DNA of 64,000 nt from Actinophytocola sp035995025. GTDB taxonomy: Bacteria; Actinomycetota; Actinomycetes; Mycobacteriales; Pseudonocardiaceae. Location of the stretch: contig DASYKY010000099.1 of NCBI GenBank assembly GCA_035995025.1, forward strand, positions 1-64,000, in the 5' to 3' direction. How positions within the stretch are numbered: the first letter of the stretch is position 1; each line of letters begins with the position of its first letter. The position numbers and the translations under genes were made by a program. This document shows positions 50,779 through 58,658 of this stretch, one piece after another. The notes under the pieces are model-generated. The model saw nothing but the letters and a program-made list of their open reading frames with translations, did no database searches and had not been told where the DNA came from.

Positions 50779-51372
50779 TCACGGCCGCCACGCCGGGTCC
50801 CGGCCGAGGAAGCCGAGCATGCGGTCGGCCACCGGAGCGTCGGCTGGCACCTCCACCCGGTAGCCGAACGCCGTGCCCGGACCCCAGATCCGCGGCGAGT
50901 CGAGGGGCCAGCCCGCGCCGATCTCCAGCACCGCGCGGCAGGACTCCTCGTCCAGCGCGGGGTCCTCGCCGATCGACACGGCCACGTCCCAGCCGTGGGT
51001 GAGGTAGTCGATGAGGTGCATTCCCACGGCCCGCGCCGCTGGGACGTCGCCGTAGCCGAGGATGGCGAACGTGCCGGCGAGCGGCTCGACCGAACGGAAC
51101 GCCTCGGCCACCCGTGCGGCCGACGCCGCGAACTCGAGCTGCGGTTCGTCACCAACGCCCGCACCGTCCCAGACGTCCGCATCGCCCGGCCTGCCCCGCG
51201 CCGCGTCGGCGAAGCCGTTGTTGTTGCCGACCATGTGCACCAGCAGGTCGCGCAGCGTCCATCCGGCACACGGCGTCGGGCCGCCGAGCTGGGCCGGCTT
51301 GACCCGCTCGACAATCCGTTTCGTAGCCGCGATCGCCCGCATGTCCAGTTCGCGCATATCCATCTGTGGCAC
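50779..51372 (-). CDS. TIGR03086-type DinB/mycothiol maleylpyruvate isomerase-like protein
   Basis: 197 residues. TPCAGWTLRDLLVHMVGNNNGFADAARG, VGMHLIDYLTHGWDVAVSIG: the conserved His residues (HMVGN, H in HLIDYLTHGWD) of the DinB-like metal-binding fold, family TIGR03086. Often uses mycothiol. Probably detoxification or tailoring; the substrate is unknown. Convergent to MFS 1 and divergent from the SGNH hydrolase at 51419. Confidence 0.88.
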   Translation of the reverse strand: MPQMDMRELDMRAIAATKRIVERVKPAQLGGPTPCAGWTLRDLLVHMVGNNNGFADAARGRPGDADVWDGAGVGDEPQLEFAASAARVAEAFRSVEPLAGTFAILGYGDVPAARAVGMHLIDYLTHGWDVAVSIGEDPALDEESCRAVLEIGAGWPLDSPRIWGPGTAFGYRVEVPADAPVADRMLGFLGRDPAWRP

Positions 51373-51418
51373 GGTATCCGAGCCTCCGTTCGCTCCGGAA
51401 TTGAGTTATCGTGCGGCC

Positions 51419-52147
51419 ATGCCCACGTTCGACGAGACGACCGACCCCTACTGCCTACGCCAGGGGGAGAGTGCCCGGCTGCTCGCCGGTCACCCGTGGC
51501 GCCGGTTCGTGGTCGTCGGCGACAGCGTCGCCGAGGGGCTCGCCGAGCCCGTCGCGGGCTACAGCGAGCTGCAGCTCGCCGACCGGCTGGCCGCCGAGCT
51601 GTCGGCCGCATGCCCGCACCTGGAGTACCTGAACCTCGGCCACCGTGGGCTGCGCGCCCGCGAGGTCCGTGCCGAGCAGCTGGGTCCGGCGCTGGAGTTC
51701 CAGCCCGACCTCGCGCTGGTGGTCTGTGGCGGCAACGACGCCTTCCCCGCCACCTACAAGCCCGAAGCGGTGGACGTCGAGCTGACCGCGATGATCACCG
51801 CCCTGCAGGACGCCGGCGCGGACGTGATCACCGTCGGCATCTACAACGTGTCCTACAGCCCGGTCATCGCAGACTGGCTGCGGCCCGGTCTGCGCAAGCG
51901 GATGCGCGCGCTGTCCGAGCGCACCGGCGCGCTCGCTACGCGGCTCGGCACGCTGCACCTCAACCTGTCCGCGCACCCGGCGGTCACCGACCCGTCGCTG
52001 TACTCGAGCGACGGCAGGCACGGCAACGCCCGCAGCGACGCGATCGCCGTCGCGGAGGCGGTACGCCTGCTCGGCGCCCACTTGCCCGCCTCCCCGGAAT
52101 TCAAGGTGTCGGTCGCGTCCCGGCGAAACGTGCGGAAGTCCGGTTGA
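51419..52147 (+). CDS. Cytoplasmic SGNH/GDSL hydrolase
   Basis: 242 residues from the ATG at 51419. FVVVGDSVAEGLAEP (nucleophile Ser), LGHRGLRAREV (Gly block), VVCGGNDAF (Asn) and SSDGRHGNARSD (Asp/His). No signal peptide. Distinct from the two large secreted SGNH paralogues. It may release acyl or ester groups in the pathway. Convergent with the ATP-grasp gene. Confidence 0.88.
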   Translation: MPTFDETTDPYCLRQGESARLLAGHPWRRFVVVGDSVAEGLAEPVAGYSELQLADRLAAELSAACPHLEYLNLGHRGLRAREVRAEQLGPALEFQPDLALVVCGGNDAFPATYKPEAVDVELTAMITALQDAGADVITVGIYNVSYSPVIADWLRPGLRKRMRALSERTGALATRLGTLHLNLSAHPAVTDPSLYSSDGRHGNARSDAIAVAEAVRLLGAHLPASPEFKVSVASRRNVRKSG

Positions 52148-52200
52148 TCGTGGCTGGCTGCCGTTACGGTCCCCTGAGCTCCCGTTGATCGGCACAAGAC

Positions 52201-53544
52201 CTATTCCACCAGGAGCAGGCCGCTGGTCAGCGCGCCCTGCCCGAGGTTGACCACCGAACCCGCGCCCGGCACGGCGAACCGCATGTATGCGCCCGCCGCG
52301 GTGCCGCCCCACAGGTACGGCGCGACGCAGTAGGGCACCGCCTCGCGGTGCACGTCGCCGGTGGCCATCTCCACGAAATGCATGTCGAGCCGGTCGGCCG
52401 CGACGAACTCCTGCACGATGTGCCCGCCCGCGGCCACCCCGGCCGCGACGGCCGCGCGCCAGGTGTCCGCATCGACGTCGCGGCCGAGCACGACGCCGGA
52501 GCCGCCGTAGGTCCCGGTCGGCTTCAGCACCAGCGTCGGCTGCCGCTCGATCGCCGAGGCGGCCGTGGTGTCGTCGAGCAGCTCGGTGCGCGGCACGTGC
52601 CGGCGCAGCAGCTCGGCGTCCTCTTCGGACAGTTCGGCGATGTCCTGCCACAGCCAGGCGAACGTCGCCTTGTTCGCGAGCAGCCACGCCGCGGTCGAGG
52701 TGAACATCTTCACCGTCCGCTTGCCGAGGGCGGTGGCGAGTGCGTCGAAGCCCGCGCCGTGCGGCACCTCCTGCGGGATGAACATGCGCAGCACGGAGTC
52801 CAGCGCCACATCGCCCGCGTGCAGCCGGTTGTCGGCGTCGAGCGTCAGCCACTCCAGCGGATACACGACGACCTCGAGACCGCACGCGCGACCGCGGTCG
52901 CGGACCGGCTCGAGCAGCTTGATCAGCGTGTGGCCGTCCTGGGTGTCCGGGTAGTCGCTGCCCATGTGGAACAGGATCAGCGAGGTCGACCCCTCGGGCA
53001 GGTCCAGCTGGTCGCGCATCACCCGGAACCGTGTGTCCACAGCGGACCCGCAGCCGCCGATGCCGACGCGGTCGGTGAGGCCCTTCGCCTCGTACGCGGC
53101 GAGAAACCGGCGGGCAAGCCCGTCGGAGTCGAAGGCGCCGCCCAGCGCCGAGTCGATGTTGCACTCCACGAAGTGCGGCACGCCGTGCGAGAGCAGGACG
53201 TCCGGGCGCATGGCCGCGAGCAGTTCGGCGGTCAGCGGCTCGGACTCGTTGAGGAACTCGATGTAGCCCTCCGGCACGCCGAGGAGCCTGCGCAGCTCGC
53301 CTGCCGTGCTCGCCCGGCGCAGGCACGCGGCCAGGATCAGCTCGCCCAGCCGCGCGGTCAGGTCGGTGACCTCGCGGTATGCCGCGCGGGTCAGTACCGG
53401 CGGGCGCAGCGGGCGCCACTTCTTGTTCTTGGTCGCGACGCCGCGGTAGATGTCCGCCCACGACTCCTCGCCACACGCCAGCATCGCCGCGCGCACGTCG
53501 TCGGGAAGCGCCTCCCAGGCGCCCGGCACGACTCGATCAGACAT
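52201..53544 (-). CDS. Circularly permuted ATP-grasp ligase
   Basis: 447 residues; AAGAAGGA ribosome-binding site close to the ATG. Conserved N-terminal block HGVPHFVECNIDSALGG near 120-135, DYPDTQDGHTLI, and the ATP-grasp nucleotide loop LVLKPTGTYGGSGVVLGRDV near 337-355 followed by IVQEFV. These are the marks of the circularly permuted ATP-grasp type found in peptide and amide ligases, including PGM1-like enzymes. It is predicted to form an amide between an acyl-phosphate intermediate and an amine. It follows the repeat-peptide gene, MFS 2 and condensation protein 1 on the same strand. The best candidate to couple a phenylglycine-derived acid to the released peptide. Confidence 0.87.
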   Translation of the reverse strand: MSDRVVPGAWEALPDDVRAAMLACGEESWADIYRGVATKNKKWRPLRPPVLTRAAYREVTDLTARLGELILAACLRRASTAGELRRLLGVPEGYIEFLNESEPLTAELLAAMRPDVLLSHGVPHFVECNIDSALGGAFDSDGLARRFLAAYEAKGLTDRVGIGGCGSAVDTRFRVMRDQLDLPEGSTSLILFHMGSDYPDTQDGHTLIKLLEPVRDRGRACGLEVVVYPLEWLTLDADNRLHAGDVALDSVLRMFIPQEVPHGAGFDALATALGKRTVKMFTSTAAWLLANKATFAWLWQDIAELSEEDAELLRRHVPRTELLDDTTAASAIERQPTLVLKPTGTYGGSGVVLGRDVDADTWRAAVAAGVAAGGHIVQEFVAADRLDMHFVEMATGDVHREAVPYCVAPYLWGGTAAGAYMRFAVPGAGSVVNLGQGALTSGLLLVE

Positions 53545-53590
53545 CTCGGTCCTTCTTCTTCATGGGTTCGGGTCCGCCACCAGGATTTGC

Positions 53591-55042
53591 CTAGTCCGCC
53601 GAAAACGCAACATCCGCCGCGATCGGGCGGCCGATGCCGGTCGGTGCCTCCGGCTCGGTCGCCGCCTGCACGGCGGCCTCCTCGATCGCCCGCGCGAGGA
53701 TTTCCAGGTCCGCGCGCGAGAAGTACCGCTCGTCGCCGGACAGCACCAGCTCGATGGCACCCTCCGGGTCCTCGACGCAGAGGTGGAGCTTGGCCCCCGA
53801 GACGTGCGCGTCCTGCTTCCACGAGAGCTCGCTGCCGGCGAGGGCGGCGCGGATCTGATCCGCCGCCGGCGCCACCAGCCCCGCCTGCACCCGGGGCCGG
53901 CGCCTGCGGTCGTTGAAGTAACAGGACAGGTCGAACTCCTCGCCGCGCTCGCGTTCGACCCGGCTGACCACGTCGTCCTGTTCGTACGCGTCGTAGTAGG
54001 CGTTGCGGTACGCGTTGAGCGCCCTGCCCGAAGCCCGGGCGACCACCTCTCCCACGGACAGGTCCGCGACGTCGAGCACGAAGGGCACGATCTTGATCAA
54101 CGCGCTGACCGAGTCCGCGTACCCGGGCCGGAACCTGTTGCTCACCATCATCATCGTGAGCAACGGGTTGACGCCGGCGACCCGGCCGACGGCGACCAGG
54201 AACGACGCCACGAGCGAGGGCGACTCGTGCAGGCGGTCCCGTGCGGCGACCGCGTGGACGGCCAGACCGATCGCGGGTGACCGGTAACGCAGCATCGAGA
54301 AGCGGCGCTCGCCGCCGTACCGCGGTTCGCCGAGCGGCCGCGCGGGCGCGCTGCGCAGGACCTGTTCCTGGTACCGCAACGACTGCTCGTTCTGGCGCCG
54401 TCCGGCCGGTGACTCCTCGAACGCCGCCTGCGCGAGGGGTGGCAGTGCGGTGACCGGGCCCGCGGGCGCACCCGTCTCCGGGTCGCGCGCGTCGATGTCG
54501 GCGAGCAGCGCGGCCAGCCCGAACCCGTCGATCGACGTGTGCAGGAAGACGGTGACGACGTGCGTGACGGTGCGGCCGCCGGTGCCGGTGCCGGTGCCGG
54601 TGTCGTTGCCACCGTCGGCCACGATCGCGGCCATCCGGACCGGCCACTCGGTCTCGTAGGCGAACGGGGCGACCTTCCAGTGCGCCGCGAGCGCCTCGGC
54701 CACCTCGGCGGGACCGTCGGCCCCGGCGGCCACGACGAGGAGCGGGAGCTTCCCGGCCGCGAACACCCGCTGCCGCGGCGGCCCGGACTCCCGCAACATC
54801 AGGCGGGTGCGCAGTGCCTGGTGCCTGCCGACCATGAAGCCGAGCGTCTCGGCGACGGCGTCGACGGTCGTGCCGGGATCGGCCGCCACGAGGTGCGTGA
54901 CCGTCGCCGCGCCCGACAGCTCGATCGACTGCCAGAGACCGCGCTGCCCGAACGTCAGCTCGCCCTCGCCGGCCCCCTCCCCCTCGAACGCGACCAGCAC
55001 CCGGTCCACGACCCGGCCGCGCGGGATCTCAAGATCTGGCAT
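53591..55042 (-). CDS. Free-standing condensation-domain protein 1
   Basis: 483 residues. NRPS C-domain fold: ELTFGQRGLWQSIEL (C1), RHQALRTRLML (C2), VFLHTSIDGFGLAALLADI (C3 near 166; HHxxxDG with the first His as Leu but the catalytic second His kept), and MMMVSNRFRPGYADSVSALIKIVPFVLDV (C5-like). No carrier or adenylation domain attached. It lies 19 bp after MFS 2 and 46 bp before the ATP-grasp gene. May transfer an acyl group between the carrier at 60251 and a peptide amine. Confidence 0.85.
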   Translation of the reverse strand: MPDLEIPRGRVVDRVLVAFEGEGAGEGELTFGQRGLWQSIELSGAATVTHLVAADPGTTVDAVAETLGFMVGRHQALRTRLMLRESGPPRQRVFAAGKLPLLVVAAGADGPAEVAEALAAHWKVAPFAYETEWPVRMAAIVADGGNDTGTGTGTGGRTVTHVVTVFLHTSIDGFGLAALLADIDARDPETGAPAGPVTALPPLAQAAFEESPAGRRQNEQSLRYQEQVLRSAPARPLGEPRYGGERRFSMLRYRSPAIGLAVHAVAARDRLHESPSLVASFLVAVGRVAGVNPLLTMMMVSNRFRPGYADSVSALIKIVPFVLDVADLSVGEVVARASGRALNAYRNAYYDAYEQDDVVSRVERERGEEFDLSCYFNDRRRRPRVQAGLVAPAADQIRAALAGSELSWKQDAHVSGAKLHLCVEDPEGAIELVLSGDERYFSRADLEILARAIEEAAVQAATEPEAPTGIGRPIAADVAFSAD

Positions 55043-55061
55043 TCCTTGCCCACCTCGTGTG

Positions 55062-56336
55062 TCAGTTGCGGCCCGCGGGCTCGGTCCGGCCGGCCGGGGC
55101 GTCCTCCGATGTGCTGTCCTGCGGGTCGTCGGTACCGAGCTGCTTCGCGGCCGCGGCGACGGCGGGCCGGATGAGCAGGCCGGTCGCGACGAATACGGCG
55201 GCGAGCGCGAGCCAGCCGAGCGGTCCGCGTTCGACGACGCCGGCGGTGATCAGCAGCGGGCCGACCATCAGTGCGGCCGCGGAACCGAGCCAGAACACCG
55301 AAAGGTACTCGCCCTGCCGGTCGCGGGGCGCCAGCGCGTAGGAGACGGACAGCCGGCCGGCGAAGTGCCACAGCTCGCCGAAGGTCAGCAGCACGGTCGC
55401 GGCGACCACCGCGATCACCGCGCCGACCGCGTCCAACAGCCCCGACAGGGCCAGCAACGCCATGCAGCCGGCGAACGCAAGTGCCGCCCGGCGCAGCGCG
55501 CGGACCGCACCGTCGCGGGTCTCGGTGCCCTTGCTGAGCCGGACCTGCAGCACGACGACGAGCACCGTGTTCAGCACCACCAGGGGCGCGACGACCGCCA
55601 GCGGCGCCTCGGTCCGCGACGTCACCCAGAGCGGGATGCCCATGGTCAGCACCGTGACGTTCAGTACCAGCACCGCGTTGAGCCCGGTGACGATCAGGTA
55701 CCGGCCCTGGCGCAGCGACCGCGGCCAGCCGCGGGCCGTCCTGCGGTTCGGCGGTTCGTCGGCCAGCAACGGAACTCTCGCGAGGAGGAGCCCGGCGAGC
55801 AGGAACGTCGCTCCGTTGCCGAGCACGATCACCAGGAACGCCGGCCGGGTGTCGATCAGGAAGATCAGCGTCGCGAAGAGCCCGCCGATGCTGAAGCCGA
55901 GGTTGTAGACGACCCGCATCACGGCCATCACCTGCACGCGCAGGTCCTTGCCGATGTGCCGGTCGACGTACATCTGGCTGACCGGGTCGATGGCCCTGGT
56001 CGGGATGCCGACGACGCAGGACACCACCAGGAACGTGGTGAAGTCGTGGACGAAGGCGAAGGCGATGAACCCGACGCCGCGCCAGTAGTGCAGCAGGATG
56101 GACGCCGCGCGTGGTCCGATCCGGTCCGCGAGCATGCCGATCGGGGTCATCAGGGCCAGCCCGCACGCGTTCGCGACGGTGAACCCGATGCCGACCTCGA
56201 CGGTGCTCATGCCGGCGCTGCGGGTGAAGAACACCGCGAAGCCGGCGATGTACAACCCGGTGCCGATGGCGTCGACCAGGCCGATGAACACCAGCAAGCG
56301 GCTTTCCCGCGGCACGTCGAGACCGGGAATGCGCAC
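55062..56336 (-). CDS. MFS exporter 2
   Basis: 424 residues, twelve predicted TM helices starting LLVFIGLVDAIGTGLYIAGFAVFFT; loop-2 motif GMLADRIGPRAASILLH. The end is a short cytoplasmic tail. Directly follows the repeat-peptide gene across a 13-bp hairpin, so it is well placed to export the finished peptide product. Confidence 0.9.
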   Translation of the reverse strand: MRIPGLDVPRESRLLVFIGLVDAIGTGLYIAGFAVFFTRSAGMSTVEVGIGFTVANACGLALMTPIGMLADRIGPRAASILLHYWRGVGFIAFAFVHDFTTFLVVSCVVGIPTRAIDPVSQMYVDRHIGKDLRVQVMAVMRVVYNLGFSIGGLFATLIFLIDTRPAFLVIVLGNGATFLLAGLLLARVPLLADEPPNRRTARGWPRSLRQGRYLIVTGLNAVLVLNVTVLTMGIPLWVTSRTEAPLAVVAPLVVLNTVLVVVLQVRLSKGTETRDGAVRALRRAALAFAGCMALLALSGLLDAVGAVIAVVAATVLLTFGELWHFAGRLSVSYALAPRDRQGEYLSVFWLGSAAALMVGPLLITAGVVERGPLGWLALAAVFVATGLLIRPAVAAAAKQLGTDDPQDSTSEDAPAGRTEPAGRN

Positions 56337-56385
56337 CGGCTAGCCCCTTCCCGCGCGCGGCCGGCCGGCCGGCGGCATGATGAGT

Positions 56386-56426
56386 GAGGGGCGTGCGGGG
56401 ACGGGTGTCGCGTCCCCGCACGCCTC
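56386..56426 (-). terminator. Strong hairpin between repeat peptide and exporter (attenuator)
   Basis: GGCGTGCGGGGAC and GTCCCCGCACGCC form a perfect 13-bp stem with a 9-nt loop (56390-56424), 64 nt after the peptide stop and about 50 nt before the exporter start. A partial terminator here would give more peptide mRNA than downstream mRNA. Confidence 0.75.
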
Positions 56427-56489
56427 GCTGTCTCCCGAGCCGGCGACTGCGCCTATGCGTCAGAGAGACATCCTGGACGTCTGATCAGT

Positions 56490-56570
56490 TCAGGGCTTGT
56501 CCGCAACGGGCTTGTCGGCGACGGGCTTGTCGGCGACGGGCTTGTCGGCCACGGGCTTGTCCGCGATCAT
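56490..56570 (-). CDS. Tandem-repeat precursor peptide (MI + five ADKP(V) units)
   Basis: 26 codons plus TGA. The product is Met-Ile, then four copies of Ala-Asp-Lys-Pro-Val, then Ala-Asp-Lys-Pro. The repeat unit is 15 bp with synonymous changes (GCC/GCG, GTC/GTG/GTT), which suggests selection on the protein. The upstream region on the same strand reads GGAAGGAGGTGCCAG directly before the ATG, an almost perfect anti-SD complement, and the first ATG is the only sensible start; frames through it that begin further upstream are not needed. There is no leader or recognition region. Next on the strand are an attenuator, MFS 2, condensation protein 1 and the ATP-grasp ligase. Interpreted as a ribosomal substrate for the ligase (see findings). 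Alternative: a leader peptide for attenuation. Confidence 0.72.
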   Translation of the reverse strand: MIADKPVADKPVADKPVADKPVADKP

Positions 56571-57122
56571 CTGGCACCTCCTTCCGCGACGGGCGATCCG
56601 GGACAGCGATGCCCCGGATGCTGGGACGAACTCGGTGGCGCCGCCCGGGTCGTGGCGCGGCCCTGCCGCGCGTGGCTGACCGGTCGGCGTAGTGCGGGTG
56701 CGCAATCGGCGGAGTCCGCAGGTGCGAACAGCGGCAATTGTTCGCGCACGAATTCTCCCCAGGGTAAGTACGGTTTTACCGTCTTGACCGTATTTGACGG
56801 CGAGGTGGAGCGTACGACAGTTTTCCCTTGCTGAGAAGACGAAAAATAGGGAAGCGCTCAGTGTAGTCAGCGGGCTACTCCTTGTTTGACCGACCGTCGC
56901 GCGAGATCACAATCCGTTGCGGTTGCACGGTTTCTCGTCTCCTTCCGTACTGCGTCCGTCCGCCTCAGCACATGGGTCGAATGGAGTATCGACAACGGCG
57001 CGCTCAATAGCTAAGGCTGTTTCCCCCGCCTTCCACAGCAATTGAGATGAACGGAAAAGCTCACCGGACGCGACCCGGCGGCCGCCCCGATGTGGGACGG
57101 CCGCCGGGCCGCACGAATGATG
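56571..57122. promoter_or_regulatory. Upstream region of the repeat-peptide gene
   Basis: About 550 bp without a supported gene, including an AT-richer stretch at 56740-57060. It ends in the terminator of SGNH copy 2. It must carry the promoter of the peptide gene. A palindrome ACGGTTTTACCGT sits at 56770-56782, with a second ACCGT-type element near 56788; both are candidate binding sites. No convincing -10/-35 was identified. Confidence 0.45.
57074..57108 (-). terminator. Terminator hairpin after SGNH hydrolase 2
   Basis: CCCGGCGGCCG and CGGCCGCCGGG pair as a perfect 11-bp stem with a 13-nt loop, 15 nt after the SGNH 2 stop. Confidence 0.65.
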
Positions 57123-58436
57123 TCAGCGAACGATCAGGTTCAGCGGGATGGCCTCGGCCATCGCCTTCGAGCCCGGGTCGTTCGGGTGGATGTGGTCACC
57201 GGAGTCGAACTCGGCCTTGAGCTTCGTCGGGTCCGCCGGGTCGCGGAGGATCTTGTCGAAGTCCACGACCGCGTCGAACTCGTTGCGGTGCTCACGGATG
57301 TAGGTGTTGACCGCGTTGCGGGTGGCCTCCTTCTGCTCCGACCACACGCTGCCGACGACGGTCAGCCCGTTGAACGGGCCGAGCGTGCCGATGATCACCT
57401 GGATGCCGCGCTCGCGGACCTGCTGGTTGATCTGCCGCAGCGAGGCGATGATCTTGTCGGCGGACTCGTCGTTCATCCAGATGTCGTTGATGCCCAGGTC
57501 CAGGACGATCGTGTGCAGGCCGGTCTCGGAGTACACGTCCTCGTTCAGCCGGGCCAGCGCGTTGGTGCCCAGCGCGAGGTTGCCCGGGAACTCGCCGTCA
57601 CCGTGCTCCTGGCCCTCGTGGTTGAGCCGCGAGCCGCCAAGGCCGAAGTTCAGCACGCCCGGGACGTCGCCGTGCTTCACCTTGAGCAGCCGGTCGGTCA
57701 GCTGGTCGGGCCAGCGCAGGTTGGCGTTCAACGTGGTGCCGTGGCCGTCGGCGAGCGAGTCGGCGAACACGCCGACCGTGCCGCCGGCGTCCTGGCGCAG
57801 CACGTCCACTCCGGACAGGAAGAACCAGCAGCAGATCTGCTCGGTGGTGTAGCCCTCGCCGCCGGCCGCGGCGACCAGGTCGCCCGCGCCGACGAAGTTG
57901 GTCTGCCGGGTCGTCTGGTGGAACGTGGTCGGGCCGGTGGGCGTCGGGAAGAACACGCTGACGACGAGGTCCTGGTCGTCGGGCAGCCGCATGTCGATCG
58001 GGTCGCTCAGCAGCTCGGCGCCCCGGTTGATGGTCGCGGTCGCGGCGCCGTTGAAGCGCAGCTCCCGGGTGCTCGCCACGTCGATGTCGGACAGCACCGG
58101 CGTGGCGGTGTTCGGCTTGGCGACCGTGGCGCGGCCGACCTGCACCGCCTGCTCACCGTGGATGTTGGACAGTCGGATCCGGATCTTGTTGCCCCCGACG
58201 GACGTGTGCACGATCATGCGGGTGCTCTGGTTGTCCAGTCCCACAGCGGACGGACCGGCCGCGTTGCCGTGGGCCACGGACGCCGCCCAGCTGCCTACCC
58301 ACTCAGGGGACGTGTGCCCCCCGCCTCCTTGCTCGGCCGCTTCACCCGAGCCGGCGACCAGGGCGGTGGAGACGACTGCGCCGAGCAGTCCCGTGGCGAT
58401 CAGCGATCTCAACCGCCACTTCTTGGGAATCGTCAT
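57123..58436 (-). CDS. Secreted SGNH/GDSL hydrolase, copy 2
   Basis: 437 residues from MTIPKKWRLRS (GGAGG 9 nt upstream). Same features as copy 1: signal peptide to about 33, GVFADSLADGHGTTL with nucleophile Ser preceded by ADS instead of GDS, GLGGSRL, GINDIW, DHIHPND. Protein and even DNA are closely similar to copy 1 over the full length, so this is a recent duplication. In copy 2 the usual Gly before the active-site Asp-Ser is Ala. It may be less active or altered in specificity. Confidence 0.9.
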   Translation of the reverse strand: MTIPKKWRLRSLIATGLLGAVVSTALVAGSGEAAEQGGGGHTSPEWVGSWAASVAHGNAAGPSAVGLDNQSTRMIVHTSVGGNKIRIRLSNIHGEQAVQVGRATVAKPNTATPVLSDIDVASTRELRFNGAATATINRGAELLSDPIDMRLPDDQDLVVSVFFPTPTGPTTFHQTTRQTNFVGAGDLVAAAGGEGYTTEQICCWFFLSGVDVLRQDAGGTVGVFADSLADGHGTTLNANLRWPDQLTDRLLKVKHGDVPGVLNFGLGGSRLNHEGQEHGDGEFPGNLALGTNALARLNEDVYSETGLHTIVLDLGINDIWMNDESADKIIASLRQINQQVRERGIQVIIGTLGPFNGLTVVGSVWSEQKEATRNAVNTYIREHRNEFDAVVDFDKILRDPADPTKLKAEFDSGDHIHPNDPGSKAMAEAIPLNLIVR

Positions 58437-58658
58437 TCGGTGGAACCTCCAGAAAACGACCGAGAACAGACGGGACCCGGCCACGAGTTGGTGGCCGGAA
58501 CCTAGTTCTCGCCGGATTCCAGGTCAATCATGCCCACGCACTTGGTCACATTGTTCGTATGACCAGCCCAACCATTATGACCATTCGTACCACCCGGCAA
58601 CGCAGCGCGATCTCGTGGTCGCGCGGCGCTATGGTTGCGTGGAGTAGTGGGCCGACTG
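58437..58658. promoter_or_regulatory. Upstream region of SGNH 2, duplicated from SGNH 1
   Basis: Most of this matches the region upstream of SGNH 1, including a CCCGGCAAC element (58593) and a 22-bp stretch at 58631-58652 identical to the sequence that ends exactly before the ligase 1 ATG at 47845. Here the match stops and the 3' end of condensation protein 2 follows 6 bp later. Confidence 0.6.

Noticed and set aside
53537..53563. Mini-frame MKKKDRDV overlapping the ATP-grasp start
   Set aside because: Purine-rich because it contains the ATP-grasp ribosome-binding site; it has no convincing Shine-Dalgarno of its own.
56490..56570. Direct repeats that look like a CRISPR array or satellite
   Set aside because: The 15-bp units are contiguous with no spacers, vary only at synonymous positions on the minus strand, and lie wholly inside a frame with a perfect Shine-Dalgarno.
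56497..56679. Plus-strand frame through the same repeats (SATGL units)
   Set aside because: No ribosome-binding site and an Arg-rich, non-protein-like continuation; it is the antisense of the precursor gene.
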